NCBI GenBank assembly: GCA_964552795.1
Contig: CAZKIO010000002.1
Span: 186,001-250,000 of the forward strand
Reading direction: 5' to 3'
Origin: JAEUHZ01 sp964552795
GTDB lineage: Bacteria > Planctomycetota > UBA1135 > GCA-002686595
DNA length: 64,000 nucleotides
Part shown: piece by piece, positions 35,562-45,500 of the stretch
How the letters are laid out: every line of letters begins with the position of its first letter
Position numbering within the stretch: the stretch's first letter is position 1
Translations under genes and position numbers: made by a program
Notes under the pieces: generated by a model
Told to the model about the DNA's origin: nothing
Databases searched by the model: none
The model's input: the letters and a program-made list of their open reading frames with translations, nothing else

Positions 35562-37334
35562 ATGGTCCGTGTCGGCGTGGTCCGCGAGGAGCTCCTCCAG
35601 CCGCTGCGCCGGGTGTTGCGCTGGCTGGCAGCGCTGCGCGACGCCGAGGGCCGGATCGTGTGCCCCGACCACAAGGTCGAGCACACGGGCAAGAACGTCG
35701 GCGCGATCGTCATGGCCTGCGAGCTCCTGGCGCACGACCCCGGGCGCGACGAGCCGTGGCTCCTCGACCTCGCGCTGGGGCAGGCGCGGCGCGCGTGCGA
35801 CAACCTCCAGCGCGAGGGCACGAGCCCGTGCCACACGTTCCGGCCCGGCCGCCACGATCCGTTCAACGCCTCCAACGCCGTGATCGACGGCGGCGCGTGC
35901 AGCGACGCGCTGGCGCACCTCGTGCGGACGCAGGGACCGCGCCTCTCGGCCGCGGACCGCGACCGCTTCCGCGCGGCGAGCCTGCTGCACGCGCGCACGT
36001 ACCTGCGTTACGCGGTCCTCGACAAGGGCGTGCCGGCGCAGCGCGCGTGGGGGTTGACCGGCCTGGCGCAGGCGTACGCGCTGGAGCCCGATCCGGAACT
36101 GGAGCGCGCGGCCCTCGAGGCGGTCGGCATGCTCGAGGGCGTGCAGCACGCCGACGGCAGCCATCCCTACCACCCGATCGAGTGGGGCGCGCCGCATCCC
36201 GGTTCGGGCGACGTGTCGAGCTTCTACCAGTCGCGCGTGCCCGCGTTCCTGATGTTCGCGCTCGAGGCCCTGGGCCGGGATCCGCGCGACCGCCTCTTCG
36301 GCGGGCCGATCGCGCGCGCGCTCGACTTCACGCTGGCGCTGCAGGGCCCCGACGGCGTGAAGTGCGGCCTCGTCGAAGCCAAGCCCTGGTACTGGGGCGC
36401 GGAGTACGAGGTGGCTTCGCACCCGTTCGACGTGTACGCGTTCGCGCGCGGCTGGAGGACGTTCGGCAACCCGCGGCATGGCGAGGCTGCGCTGCGCGCC
36501 CTCGCGGCCTTCGTCGCGCACCTGGATGCGGACGGACGGCCGCGCAGCCACCTGCCCGGCCCCGGGCGCGAAGACAGCTACCAGTGCCCGGTGTTCTGGG
36601 CCGGCCACTGCCTGTGGATCGCGCGCGCGCTGGCCGACCTGGAGGAGTTGCGCGACCGGCCCGCGCCGCCCGAGCGCAGCACGCGCTCGATCGACGTGTC
36701 GTCGATCTGGTTTCCCGACGCGCAACTGGGGCGGCTGGAGGACGGATCCGTCGTCGCCTGGGTGCGCGGGGCGCGCCCGGGCGTCAACGTGCACCACGGC
36801 AGCCCCTCCGGCGCCGGACTCGTGCGCGTGTACGGCAAGCGCGAGCGCCGCGACCTGCTCGTCCGCCGCCGCGGCGTCGGAACGTCCGAGGGCGAGTGGA
36901 GCGGAGCCCACGGCGCGCCCTCGCCGGCGCGCGGCTGGCGCGGCGGAGGCGGCGAGCTGCGGTTCTCGCTGTGGCTGTCGCGCGTCGCGCTGCGCCGGGG
37001 ATCCTGGGGCGACGCCTTGCTGGCGCCCTGGCGCGTCCTGCGGCGCGGCCCGCTCGCGTTCGCGGGGCCGCGCGTCTCGAGCGCGTTCGATCTCGCCCCG
37101 CGCGCGACCTGCGCGTCGACGGCGATCCTGCTGGAGGGCGCGCTGGCGCACGCCGACGGACGGCCCGTGCCGGGCAGCGCCCACCGGCGCAGCTTCGAGG
37201 TCGACGGCGAGGGGCTGCTCGTGCAGGAGGAGATGCTCGCCTCCCCGGGCGTCCGCTCCCTGCGCTACCACGTGCCGGCCGCGGCGCGGGTCCTGCGCGA
37301 AGAGGCACGCCGGATCGAGTGGCGGCTGGGATAG
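35562..37334 (+). CDS. alpha/alpha-barrel protein, possible polysaccharide lyase or epimerase
   Basis: A 590-residue protein of unrecognised family. Residues 1-370 are helical with the pattern of an alpha/alpha toroid ('KNVGAIVMACELLAHDPG', 'AWGLTGLAQAYALEPDPELE', 'VSSFYQSRVPAFLMFALEAL', 'PVFWAGHCLWIARALADLEE'), as in heparinase/alginate lyases, unsaturated glucuronyl hydrolases or C5-epimerases. Residues 370-590 look like a beta-sandwich ('VNVHHGSPSGAGLVRVYGKR'), the heparinase II/III plan. No signal peptide is seen, so it may act in the cytoplasm on precursor glycans. ATG at 35562. Its stop TAG begins the -10 element of the next gene. Confidence 0.7.
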   Translation: MVRVGVVREELLQPLRRVLRWLAALRDAEGRIVCPDHKVEHTGKNVGAIVMACELLAHDPGRDEPWLLDLALGQARRACDNLQREGTSPCHTFRPGRHDPFNASNAVIDGGACSDALAHLVRTQGPRLSAADRDRFRAASLLHARTYLRYAVLDKGVPAQRAWGLTGLAQAYALEPDPELERAALEAVGMLEGVQHADGSHPYHPIEWGAPHPGSGDVSSFYQSRVPAFLMFALEALGRDPRDRLFGGPIARALDFTLALQGPDGVKCGLVEAKPWYWGAEYEVASHPFDVYAFARGWRTFGNPRHGEAALRALAAFVAHLDADGRPRSHLPGPGREDSYQCPVFWAGHCLWIARALADLEELRDRPAPPERSTRSIDVSSIWFPDAQLGRLEDGSVVAWVRGARPGVNVHHGSPSGAGLVRVYGKRERRDLLVRRRGVGTSEGEWSGAHGAPSPARGWRGGGGELRFSLWLSRVALRRGSWGDALLAPWRVLRRGPLAFAGPRVSSAFDLAPRATCASTAILLEGALAHADGRPVPGSAHRRSFEVDGEGLLVQEEMLASPGVRSLRYHVPAAARVLREEARRIEWRLG

Positions 37335-37337
37335 TCT
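37332..37337 (+). promoter_or_regulatory. -10 element (TAGTCT), leaderless promoter built on a stop codon
   Basis: TAGTCT begins with the stop codon of the upstream gene (37332-37334) and ends 6 nt before the ATG at 37344. Confidence 0.5.
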
Positions 37338-37343
37338 GTGGGG

Positions 37344-39365
37344 ATGCGCACGTCCGCACCGATCGGCGAGTTGAAGGCGACCCTGTTCGCGGCGGTCCGC
37401 GCCGGGTTCCTGACCGGCATCCTGTTCGGGACGCTCGACGCCGGGATCGCGCTGTTCGCGGGCACGGCGGCGCTCGGTCCGTTCTCGGCGGTCGCCTGCG
37501 TGTCCGCGGCCCTGTCGGAGTACGTGGCGGTCGCGATCACGCTGCTGGTCGCGACGGCGCTGGTGATGCATCCGGCGATCGGGCGCTGGGCGCCCGCAGC
37601 GCGCTTCCAGGGGCTCACGGCGCTCGGCCTCACCGTGGGGTGCTTCGCGGAACTGTACTGGTGGTCCCGGCCCTACGTGTTCTACGGCCGGCCGGCGTTC
37701 TCCGCCGAGCGCATCGGCGCGGCGGTCGTGATGCTGCTCGCGGCGCTGGTCGCCGCGCGCTTCCTGGCGCGGCCGCTGTGCACGCGCGCCGCGCGCCACG
37801 GCTGGAAGCTGGCCGCTCCGCTGGCCGTCCTGTCGGCGGCCGGCGCCGCCTACGCGCTGTCGCAGCGCAACGTGCTCGACGACCACGGCCGGCCGCACGC
37901 CGGCACGCGCGAGCTGCCGAACGTGCTGCTGGTCGTCGTCGACGCGCTGCGCCAGGACACGCTCGGATGCTACGGCAGCCCGGTCATCCACAGCCCGTAC
38001 ATCGACCGCCTGGCGGCCGAGGGCGTCCTGTTCGAGAACGCGTTCGTGCAGGCGCCCTTCACCTGGACCAGCTTCGGCTCGTTCCTCACCGGGAAGTACC
38101 CGCGCCGGCACGGCCTGGTGAAGATGGCCCCGGGCACGCGCATGGTCCCCAACGTGACGCTGGCCTCGCACCTGGAGTACGCGCGCCGGCGCGACGGCGG
38201 CGAACTGCGCGACACCGACTACCTGTCGGTGACGTTCCACACCGGAACCCTGTCGACGGGCTCGGGCCTGCTGCAGGGGTTCGACCTGTACTACGAACAG
38301 CTCGCCGGGCACGGTCTCGTGGTCGCCAAGAGCGCCTGGAGCGTGTACCGCTCCGACCTGCTCCTGCACATCCTGCGCGCCAAGTTCGCGCAGAAGGTGG
38401 GCGGCGACGTGGCGGGCACGTCGCGCGCGTGGCTGGAGGAGAACGGCAGCCGGCGGTTCCTGGCGATGGTCCACCTCTATTCGACCCACACGCCCTACGA
38501 CCCGCCCCAGGAGTTCCGCCAGCGCTACGTCGACCCCGCGTACCAGGGACCGGTGCGCGCGTTCTACGCGCAGCACCGCGAGGCGATCGAACGCGGAGAG
38601 GCCCAGCCCACGGCGGCGGACGTGGCGCAGATCCGCGCGCTGTACGCGGCGGGCGTGACGCAGGCCGACGCCGCCATCGGCGCGCTGATGCAGGAGCTGG
38701 AACGGCAGGGCAAGCTGGACGAGACGCTCGTGATCGTGACCTCCGACCACGGCGAATCCCTGGGAGAGGGCGGGCTGTGGGAGCACAACCACATGGTGCA
38801 GACGAACCTGCGCATTCCGCTCGTGATGCGCTGGCCGGCCGGATTGCCGGCGGGGCGGCGCGTGGACGCGCTGGTCGACTCGATCGATCTGTTTCCGACC
38901 GTGTGCGATCTCCTCGGACTGGAGCTGCCCGAGCAGCAGGACCGCTACGCCGTGATCGACGGTGCCAGCCTCCTGCCGCTGGTCCGCGGCGAGGTCGACC
39001 GCGTGCGCGACTTCTCGTTCGCGGAGAACGGCCTGTTCCTCTCGGTGCAGGACCGGCGCTGGAAGCTGATCCTGCCGACCGACCTCGTCGATGAGGAGGC
39101 CTGGGCCAAGGGCGTCAACGCGCGCGGCGTGCGCCCCGTGCTCTTCGATCTCGAGAACGATCCGGGCGAGGAGCGCGACGCGCTTCCCGAGCACCGCGCG
39201 GAGGCCGACCGGCTCGCGGGCGTGCTGCGTGCCTGGAACGCGACGATGCCGATCCCGCGGATGGAATTGTCGCACCGCGACCTGGAAGCGATGGAGCGCT
39301 TCAGCCAACTGGGGTACACCGGCGGTGTGGGCGCCGGCACGCAGCCGCCCGCGGGCGGTCAATGA
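37344..39365 (+). CDS. membrane-anchored alkaline-phosphatase-superfamily enzyme with Thr nucleophile
   Basis: A 673-residue protein. Five membrane helices (about 21-44, 50-74, 88-107, 124-142, 156-172) precede a sulfatase-fold domain starting at 'PNVLLVVVDALRQDTLGCYG' (metal Asp200). 'HLYSTHTPYDPPQEF' and 'VTSDHGESLGEGG' (D468, H469) supply further metal ligands. At the nucleophile position, where sulfatases have C-x-P-S-R, this reads T240-W-T-S-F followed by GSFLTG. It therefore cannot form formylglycine and is more likely a phosphatase or phosphotransferase of the superfamily, as in LtaS-like enzymes with Thr. Start ATG 37344; a GTG at 37338 is possible. It overlaps the next glycosyltransferase by ATGA. 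Confidence 0.82.
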   Translation: MRTSAPIGELKATLFAAVRAGFLTGILFGTLDAGIALFAGTAALGPFSAVACVSAALSEYVAVAITLLVATALVMHPAIGRWAPAARFQGLTALGLTVGCFAELYWWSRPYVFYGRPAFSAERIGAAVVMLLAALVAARFLARPLCTRAARHGWKLAAPLAVLSAAGAAYALSQRNVLDDHGRPHAGTRELPNVLLVVVDALRQDTLGCYGSPVIHSPYIDRLAAEGVLFENAFVQAPFTWTSFGSFLTGKYPRRHGLVKMAPGTRMVPNVTLASHLEYARRRDGGELRDTDYLSVTFHTGTLSTGSGLLQGFDLYYEQLAGHGLVVAKSAWSVYRSDLLLHILRAKFAQKVGGDVAGTSRAWLEENGSRRFLAMVHLYSTHTPYDPPQEFRQRYVDPAYQGPVRAFYAQHREAIERGEAQPTAADVAQIRALYAAGVTQADAAIGALMQELERQGKLDETLVIVTSDHGESLGEGGLWEHNHMVQTNLRIPLVMRWPAGLPAGRRVDALVDSIDLFPTVCDLLGLELPEQQDRYAVIDGASLLPLVRGEVDRVRDFSFAENGLFLSVQDRRWKLILPTDLVDEEAWAKGVNARGVRPVLFDLENDPGEERDALPEHRAEADRLAGVLRAWNATMPIPRMELSHRDLEAMERFSQLGYTGGVGAGTQPPAGGQ

Positions 39366-40543
39366 GCGCCGACGAGCTGGTGGTGGTGGCCAACACGCGG
39401 CTGCCGTCGCGCCGCGCGCAGGGCTTGCAGGTCGCGCAGAGCGCCGCCGCGTTCGCGCGCGCGGGCGTGGCGACGACCGTGCTCCACGCGCTGCGCCGCG
39501 CGCACGTCGACCTGCCCCCGGGCACGGATGCTCTCGACTGGTACGGCGTCCCGCGCGGCCCGCGGCCCCGGTTGCGGGCCGTGCGCTGCGTCGACTGGAT
39601 CGAGCGCGTGCCGCGCGCGCTGCAGTACGTTCCCGCGCGGCTGCAGGAGCTGACCTTCGCGCGTCACGCGGCCCTGCTGGCGCTGGACGAGCACCCCGGG
39701 GCGCGCGTCCTGTCGCGCGAGATCGAATGCGCCCTGCGGCTGGTGCGCGCCGGGCACCGGCGCACGTTCCTCGAAGTGCACCGCGTCCCCGGCGGACGGG
39801 CGCGGCGCCGCTGGATGCTCGAGGCCGCGCGCGGGGCGCGGGGCGTTCTGGCGATCTCCGGCGGCGTGCGCGAGGACCTGCTGAGCCTGGGCGTGCGCTG
39901 CGACGTGCGCGTCGAACACGACGGCTTCGAACCCGCGCGCTTCGCCGCGCTGCCGTCGCGCGAGTCGGCGCGCGCCGAATTGCAACTGCCGGCGGACGCG
40001 CCGCTCGCCGTGTACACCGGCGGGCTGCTGGCCTGGAAGGGCGCGGAGGTCCTGGTCGAGGCCGCGCGCGCGCTGCCCGAGGCCTACTTCGTGCTGGCCG
40101 GCGGCCTGCCCGACGACGTGGAGCGCGTGCGCCGCGCGGCCGGCGGCCTCCCGAACGTGCGCATCGACGGCTTCCAGGCGCCCGAACGCGTCGCGCTGTA
40201 CCTCGCCGCCGGCGATGTGGGCGTCGTGCCCAACCGCGCGCGGCCGGCGATCAGCGCGCGCTACACGTCGCCGCTCAAGGTGTTCGAGGCCATGGCGGCG
40301 GGCCTGCCGCTGGTGGCCAGCGACCTGCCGTCGCTGCGCGAGATCCTGCGGCACGAGGAGGACGCGCTGCTCGTCGCCCCCGACGATCCGGCCGCGCTGG
40401 CGGCGGGGCTGCGCCGCCTGCTCGCGGACGCCGGATTGCGCTCGCGGATCGCCGCGCGCCTGAGGCAGCGCTCGGCCGACCACGGCTGGGACCCGCGTGC
40501 GGTGCGGATCCTGGAGTGGATGCGACGGTGCGAGGCGTCCTGA
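39362..40543 (+). CDS. GT4-family glycosyltransferase
   Basis: A 393-residue GT-B enzyme. 'RRAQGLQVAQSAAAFARAGV' at the N-terminus, 'GVLAISGGVREDLLSLGV', and 'SARYTSPLKVFEAMAAGLPL' in the donor site resemble WbuB/WcaI-like and mannosyltransferase members. ATGA overlap couples it to the phosphotransferase-like enzyme. It is the last gene of the polysaccharide locus and ends 12 bp from the convergent TamA-like gene. Confidence 0.88.
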   Translation: MSADELVVVANTRLPSRRAQGLQVAQSAAAFARAGVATTVLHALRRAHVDLPPGTDALDWYGVPRGPRPRLRAVRCVDWIERVPRALQYVPARLQELTFARHAALLALDEHPGARVLSREIECALRLVRAGHRRTFLEVHRVPGGRARRRWMLEAARGARGVLAISGGVREDLLSLGVRCDVRVEHDGFEPARFAALPSRESARAELQLPADAPLAVYTGGLLAWKGAEVLVEAARALPEAYFVLAGGLPDDVERVRRAAGGLPNVRIDGFQAPERVALYLAAGDVGVVPNRARPAISARYTSPLKVFEAMAAGLPLVASDLPSLREILRHEEDALLVAPDDPAALAAGLRRLLADAGLRSRIAARLRQRSADHGWDPRAVRILEWMRRCEAS

Positions 40544-40555
40544 GCGCTTCCCGCT

Positions 40556-42598
40556 TCAGAACGAGAACCCGACCGACAGATGGACGGCGGCACGCGCCTC
40601 CTCGTCGCGCGGCGACGGGTTCACGGCGCCGTCGAGGCGGATCGGGCCGATCGGCAGGACGTAGCGCAGGCCCGCGCCCACGCCGTAGCGCAGGTCGTCG
40701 AACGTGAAGATGTCCTGGTGTTCCAGCAGCACGTTGCCCGCGTCCGCGAACAGCGCGCCGTGCAGGCGGCCCGCGAGCTCGCGTCGGACCTCCACCGTGA
40801 ACACGCTGTAGGTCTCGCCTCCGACGGGGCTGCCGTCCGCGTCCTTCGGCCCGAGCTGCGATTCGCGGAACGATCGCACGCTGTTCTCGCCGCCGTTGAA
40901 GTAGCGCTCCTGGAGGGGGATCTCGCGCGTGTCGCCGATCGGAACGATCCAGCCCAGGCGCGCGGACGCCGCCAGCACCGTGCGCGGCGCGAGCGGCACG
41001 AAGTGCGAGTGCTCCACCCCAACGCGCAGGAACTCCAGTTGCGAACCCAGGACGTCGGACGAGAAGTCCAGGATGCCGCGCGTGACGTGCCCGGTGCTGG
41101 GCACGCTCAGGGAGTCGCGCGTGTCCCAGGTCGGCGCCAGCGTGACCTCGGAGATGTCGATGTCCTGGTCGAGCTCGGGAGCGGCGACCTCGACGTCGCT
41201 GAGCTGGCTGGAGCGGAACTGCCATCCGGTCCGCACGCGCCACTGGGGCGTCAGCCGCCAGGTCACGGACACGCCCGCGCCGATCTCCACGCGCCGGAAC
41301 GAGGGCTCCTGCCGGCGGTCGCCGAAGACGTTGGTGGTCAGGGTCGCGCTCTCGCCCAGGATCCACGGGTCGATCAGGCTGGCGTCGATGCGCTGCGCGA
41401 GTTGCGCCACCTTGCCCTCGACGTCGAGCGTGCGCCCCGTGCCGAACAGGTTGCGGTGACGCACGCCGGCCGAGAGGCGCAACTGCTCGTAGGATCCGTA
41501 GCCGGGCTCGACGAACATCTCGATCGCCGGCGCCTCGACCAGCTCGACTTCGAGGTCGCGCGAGGGGACGCCGTCGGGATCCGGCTGGGGCGCGGGCACG
41601 ATCGAGAGTTCGGCGCGCTCGAAGATGCCGCTGCGGTGCAGGTCGCGCAGGCCCTGGCGCACGAGGCTGCGGTTGAACCACTGGTCGTCGTCGAACGGAA
41701 AGCGCGAGCGCAGGAACGACGCACTCGTGCGCCGGGCACCCTCGAAGCGCACCGTGCCCAGGCGCACGCGCGTTCCCGGGACCGCGACGAAGGCGAGCCG
41801 CGCTTCGCCTTCCGCGAGCTCTCGACCGGTCTCGCGCACGCCGGCGTCCGCGAAGCCGCGGTCGGCCAGGGCTTCCTCCACGAGGCCGCGTGCGGAGCGC
41901 GCGAGGCGCTCGTCGAACGGCCGCCCCAGGAGCGGCGCCACGGCCTCCTCGAGCACGGCGCGCGGGAACGGCAGCTCGCCCTCGACCTCGATCGCGACGC
42001 CCCGCAGCAGGAACGCCGGTCCGGGTTCGATCGCGATGCGCACGTCGGCGCGACGGCGGTCCTCGGCCAGCGTGATCTCCGGCTCGCCGACGCGCACCTC
42101 CGTGTGGCCCCGGGAGCGGTACCAGTCCTCGATGCGGCGCGCGCCGGCTTCGATCTCGGCCGCGCGGTACCACTCCGCCGCCGGATCCAGCGGATTGCCG
42201 GCCAGGAGTTCGCGCAACAGGGGCAGGTCCGCCTCCCGCGCGCCGGTCACCGTCAGCTCGCCGATGCGCGTCCGCGGGCCCTCGTGGATCGTGAAGCGCG
42301 CCACCGGATCGTCGCCGGCCACCGGTTCCAGCGCGTACTCGACCGTCACGAACGGGAAGCCGGCCTCGCGGTGCGCGCTCTCCAGCTCGAAGGCGGCGTC
42401 GTCGAGCACCGACAGCGGCCGGCGCGCGGCGCCGAAGTCCTTGAACAGCACGGCAACGCGGTGCGAAAGCTCGCTCGAGCCCAGTTCGCGGTTGCCCTCG
42501 AACACGAGATCGACGCCCTCGGTCCGCGCCGGGCCGCCCAGCAGGGCGCAGCCCGCGGCCAGGAACACGAGGGCCGCGACGGCGAGCAGGGTCTTCAT
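40556..42598 (-). CDS. lipidated TamA/BamA-like outer membrane beta-barrel protein
   Basis: A 680-residue Omp85 protein. 'AVAALVFLAAGCALLGGP' is a lipoprotein signal with Cys17. POTRA-type domains occupy about 28-340 ('VDLVFEGNRELGSSELSHRV', 'IGELTVTGAREADLPLLREL', 'VRLGTVRFEGARRTSASFLR'). The 16-strand barrel follows, with 'GVRHRNLFGTGRTLDVEG', a VRSF loop-6 motif in 'GGENSVRSFRESQLG', and a terminal Phe (HLSVGFSF). It lies directly behind tamB with ATGA overlap, so it is the outer-membrane partner in a Tam-type complex. A lipid anchor on the TamA partner is known for TamL of Bacteroidota and is unusual otherwise. Confidence 0.88.
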   Translation of the reverse strand: MKTLLAVAALVFLAAGCALLGGPARTEGVDLVFEGNRELGSSELSHRVAVLFKDFGAARRPLSVLDDAAFELESAHREAGFPFVTVEYALEPVAGDDPVARFTIHEGPRTRIGELTVTGAREADLPLLRELLAGNPLDPAAEWYRAAEIEAGARRIEDWYRSRGHTEVRVGEPEITLAEDRRRADVRIAIEPGPAFLLRGVAIEVEGELPFPRAVLEEAVAPLLGRPFDERLARSARGLVEEALADRGFADAGVRETGRELAEGEARLAFVAVPGTRVRLGTVRFEGARRTSASFLRSRFPFDDDQWFNRSLVRQGLRDLHRSGIFERAELSIVPAPQPDPDGVPSRDLEVELVEAPAIEMFVEPGYGSYEQLRLSAGVRHRNLFGTGRTLDVEGKVAQLAQRIDASLIDPWILGESATLTTNVFGDRRQEPSFRRVEIGAGVSVTWRLTPQWRVRTGWQFRSSQLSDVEVAAPELDQDIDISEVTLAPTWDTRDSLSVPSTGHVTRGILDFSSDVLGSQLEFLRVGVEHSHFVPLAPRTVLAASARLGWIVPIGDTREIPLQERYFNGGENSVRSFRESQLGPKDADGSPVGGETYSVFTVEVRRELAGRLHGALFADAGNVLLEHQDIFTFDDLRYGVGAGLRYVLPIGPIRLDGAVNPSPRDEEARAAVHLSVGFSF

Positions 42599-45500
42599 CG
42601 GCGGCGCAGCACGAAGCGGATGCCGATGTTCTCGCGGTCGTAGACGTCGCGTTCGCCGACGAGGTAGATGGCGCTGCGCGCACGCCGGTCGTCGCCCGTG
42701 ACGCGAAAGCGCATCTCCAGCGTGTCGCGGCCCTCGCGCGAGACCTGCGCGCCGGTGAAGATCTCCAGGCGGTCGGCGAAGCTCTCGCCGGCCTCGCCGA
42801 ACCACTCGTAGGCGACGTCGCGCCACAGGTAGGAGGCGACGCCCTGCACCAGCCGGTCCTCGTCGACGCCCAGCGATCCCGATCCGGGCGCGCGCCCGGT
42901 CAGGAGCAGGAGCAGCAGGTCCTCCTGCAGCGCGGACGGGACCGAGCTGACCTCGACGAGCGGATCGTTGAAGGGCCCGGAGGCGCGCACCTGGATGTCG
43001 TATCCCGAGGCGCGGCCCTCGGCGCGGATGTCGATGCGGGGCAGCGCGGGATCGGTGGCGTTGAAGTCGATCCGGCCGCCGACGAGGCGCAGCCGCGACG
43101 CCGGCAGCACGACGCGCCCGTCCTCGACCTGGATGTCGCCGTCGGGTTCCAGGTACGCCGCCGTGCCGCCGACGTGGAGATCCAGGCGCAGGTCGGCCTG
43201 CGCCAGCGGGGAACGCACGCGCAGCGCGCCGTTCGAACGCACCGCGAGGTCGAGGCGCAGCGCATCGAACGGCGGCGTGCGCACGGCCGGCAGCGACAGT
43301 CCGCCGCCGGTGCTGCTCGTCGAGAGCTGCGCGGGCAGCGACCATACGTCGAAACGGCGCGTCCACAGTGCTTCGCGCAACTCCAGCGTGCCGGCCAGCG
43401 AGAGGTCGCCCGGCCGCGCGGTGAAGGTGAGGTCCGCGTCGCCGCGCACGGAGACCTCCGCGCCGCGGACCAGCGGCAGGTCCTTGCCGCGCAGGCGCAC
43501 GTCCGCCGCGAGGCCCTCGGCGGAGAAGCGGGCCGATCCCGAGGCCAGGAGCGGCGCGCCGCCGAACTCGCCCTCGAAGCGGTCGAGGTGCAGCGTGTCG
43601 CCTTCGAAGCGCAGCGCGGCGTCGACGCCCGCGATCGAGGCGAGGCCGGCCTCGACGCGCAACCCGCCCTCGTGCCAGCGCAGGGGGCCGTGCACGCGCG
43701 GCTCGGCCAGCGTGCCGCTCACGAGCACCCGGCCCTCCAGCGCGCCCTCGGCGCGGCGCAAGGCCTCGATCCCGAACGACAGCGGCGCGATGTCGGCCGC
43801 GTCGATGCTCGCGCGCAGGTCGAGGGGGACGTCCGCGGCGGCCGGCCAGCCCCCGCGCACGATCGACGCCAGGAAGTCCGGTCGGCCGAGCGTGCCGTCG
43901 AAGGTGAAGTGCGAGCGCGGGCCGAGCGTCACGTCGAACCGTCGCAGCGTGCACGCCGGTCCCAACTCGACGCGCGCGTCGACGCGCGCCGGGCCGACGC
44001 CCTGGGTGCTGCCCGGCCGCGTCGCGCGCAACCCGGTCCCCAGGAGATCGAGCTCCGCCCGCGGATCCTCGAGGCTTCCGCGGAGCGCGCCGTGCGCGTG
44101 CAGTGCGCCCGAGAGGCGCATCCCGTTCGGCCAGTCGATCGGGGCGAGGTCCGGCGCGTGGAGATCGAAGCTCCCGTCGATCGGACCGCGAAGGCCGTCC
44201 GTGCCCAGGGTCCAGGCCGTGTCGAGATCGGCTTCCAGGCGCAGATCGGGCGGAACTGTGATGCCCAGCGCGGCGAGCAGCGCGGCCGGCCGGCTCTGCA
44301 GGACGCGGATCTGCGCGCAGCCGCCGGCGGGGTCGATCTGGACGTCGGCGCGCACCTCGCCGGCCGCGCCCGCGAGCACCAGGTCGCGCACGTGACCGCC
44401 GCCGTCGCGCAACTCGATCTCGCACGGCCGCGCCAGCGACCAGATCGCGTCGAGGCCCTCGACCTCGACGGATTGCAGGCAGACGCGCAGCGCATCCGCT
44501 GCGCCGGGCCGGATCCGCGCGGCGAGGCGCAGCCGCGCATCCGCTCCCAGGACGCTCAGATCGTCGAGATCGATGCCGTCCGCGTGCGAGCGCCCCGAGA
44601 CGGTCAGGTCGGCGATCGAAACGCCCCCGAGCACGAGATCGTTGCCGTGGAGGGCGAACTCGCCGGCGAGCGCGTCGAGCGGCCCCGACAGCGAGACCTC
44701 CAGGTCGAGCGCACCGCGCGGCAGCGCGGCCTGGATCCCCAGCGCGCCGGCCACCGCGGCGATGTCGCGCGCGTGGCCCTGGACGTGCAGGTCGCGCACG
44801 GCCCGCGGAAACCGGTCGACGGTGCCGCGCACGACGAAGGTCCCCGCGGGCCCGCGCGCATCGAGGCGCTCGACGCGCAGCGCCTCCGCGTCGAGCTCGG
44901 CCCGGACGTCGACCTCTTCGAAGGCCGCACCGCGCAGGACGAGGTCCCGGGCGCGCAAGTCCAGCACGGCCAGCGGACCGCTCGCCGTGCCGCGCACGCG
45001 CGCATGTCCGCTGGCGCGCCCGCGCAGGTCGAGTTCGGCCGCGGCGGCGCGCGGCAGGAAGAGGTCGGCCAGCGGCGCAAGGTCGGGGCAGTGGACGCGC
45101 GCCTCGAGCTCCAGCGCCGGATCGGTGAACAGGCTGCGCGGGTCGTCGCGGATGGGGAATCCGGCCGCCGCGACGTCGATCTCGCCGCCCGTGAAGGTGA
45201 GGCGCGCGCGGTCCAGGCCGACCCAACCCTGCGCCAGGGACCCGGCGAACTCCAGGCGGTGCGGCGGCAGCTCGCGCCCGGCATCGGGGACGTCGAGCGC
45301 CGCCAGCAGGCCGCCGACGTCGCCCAGGTCGCCGCGAAACATCCACGTGGACCGGTCGAGGAGCGCGCAGCCGCCTTCCAGCGCGCGCGGCAGGTGCGCG
45401 AGGTCGACGCGCACGGCGTTGCCGCCCACCACGAGGTCGACATCGGCGAGGTCCAGCCGTGCGGCGTCGATCGCGATCGATCCCGAGAGGTGGTCCAGCG

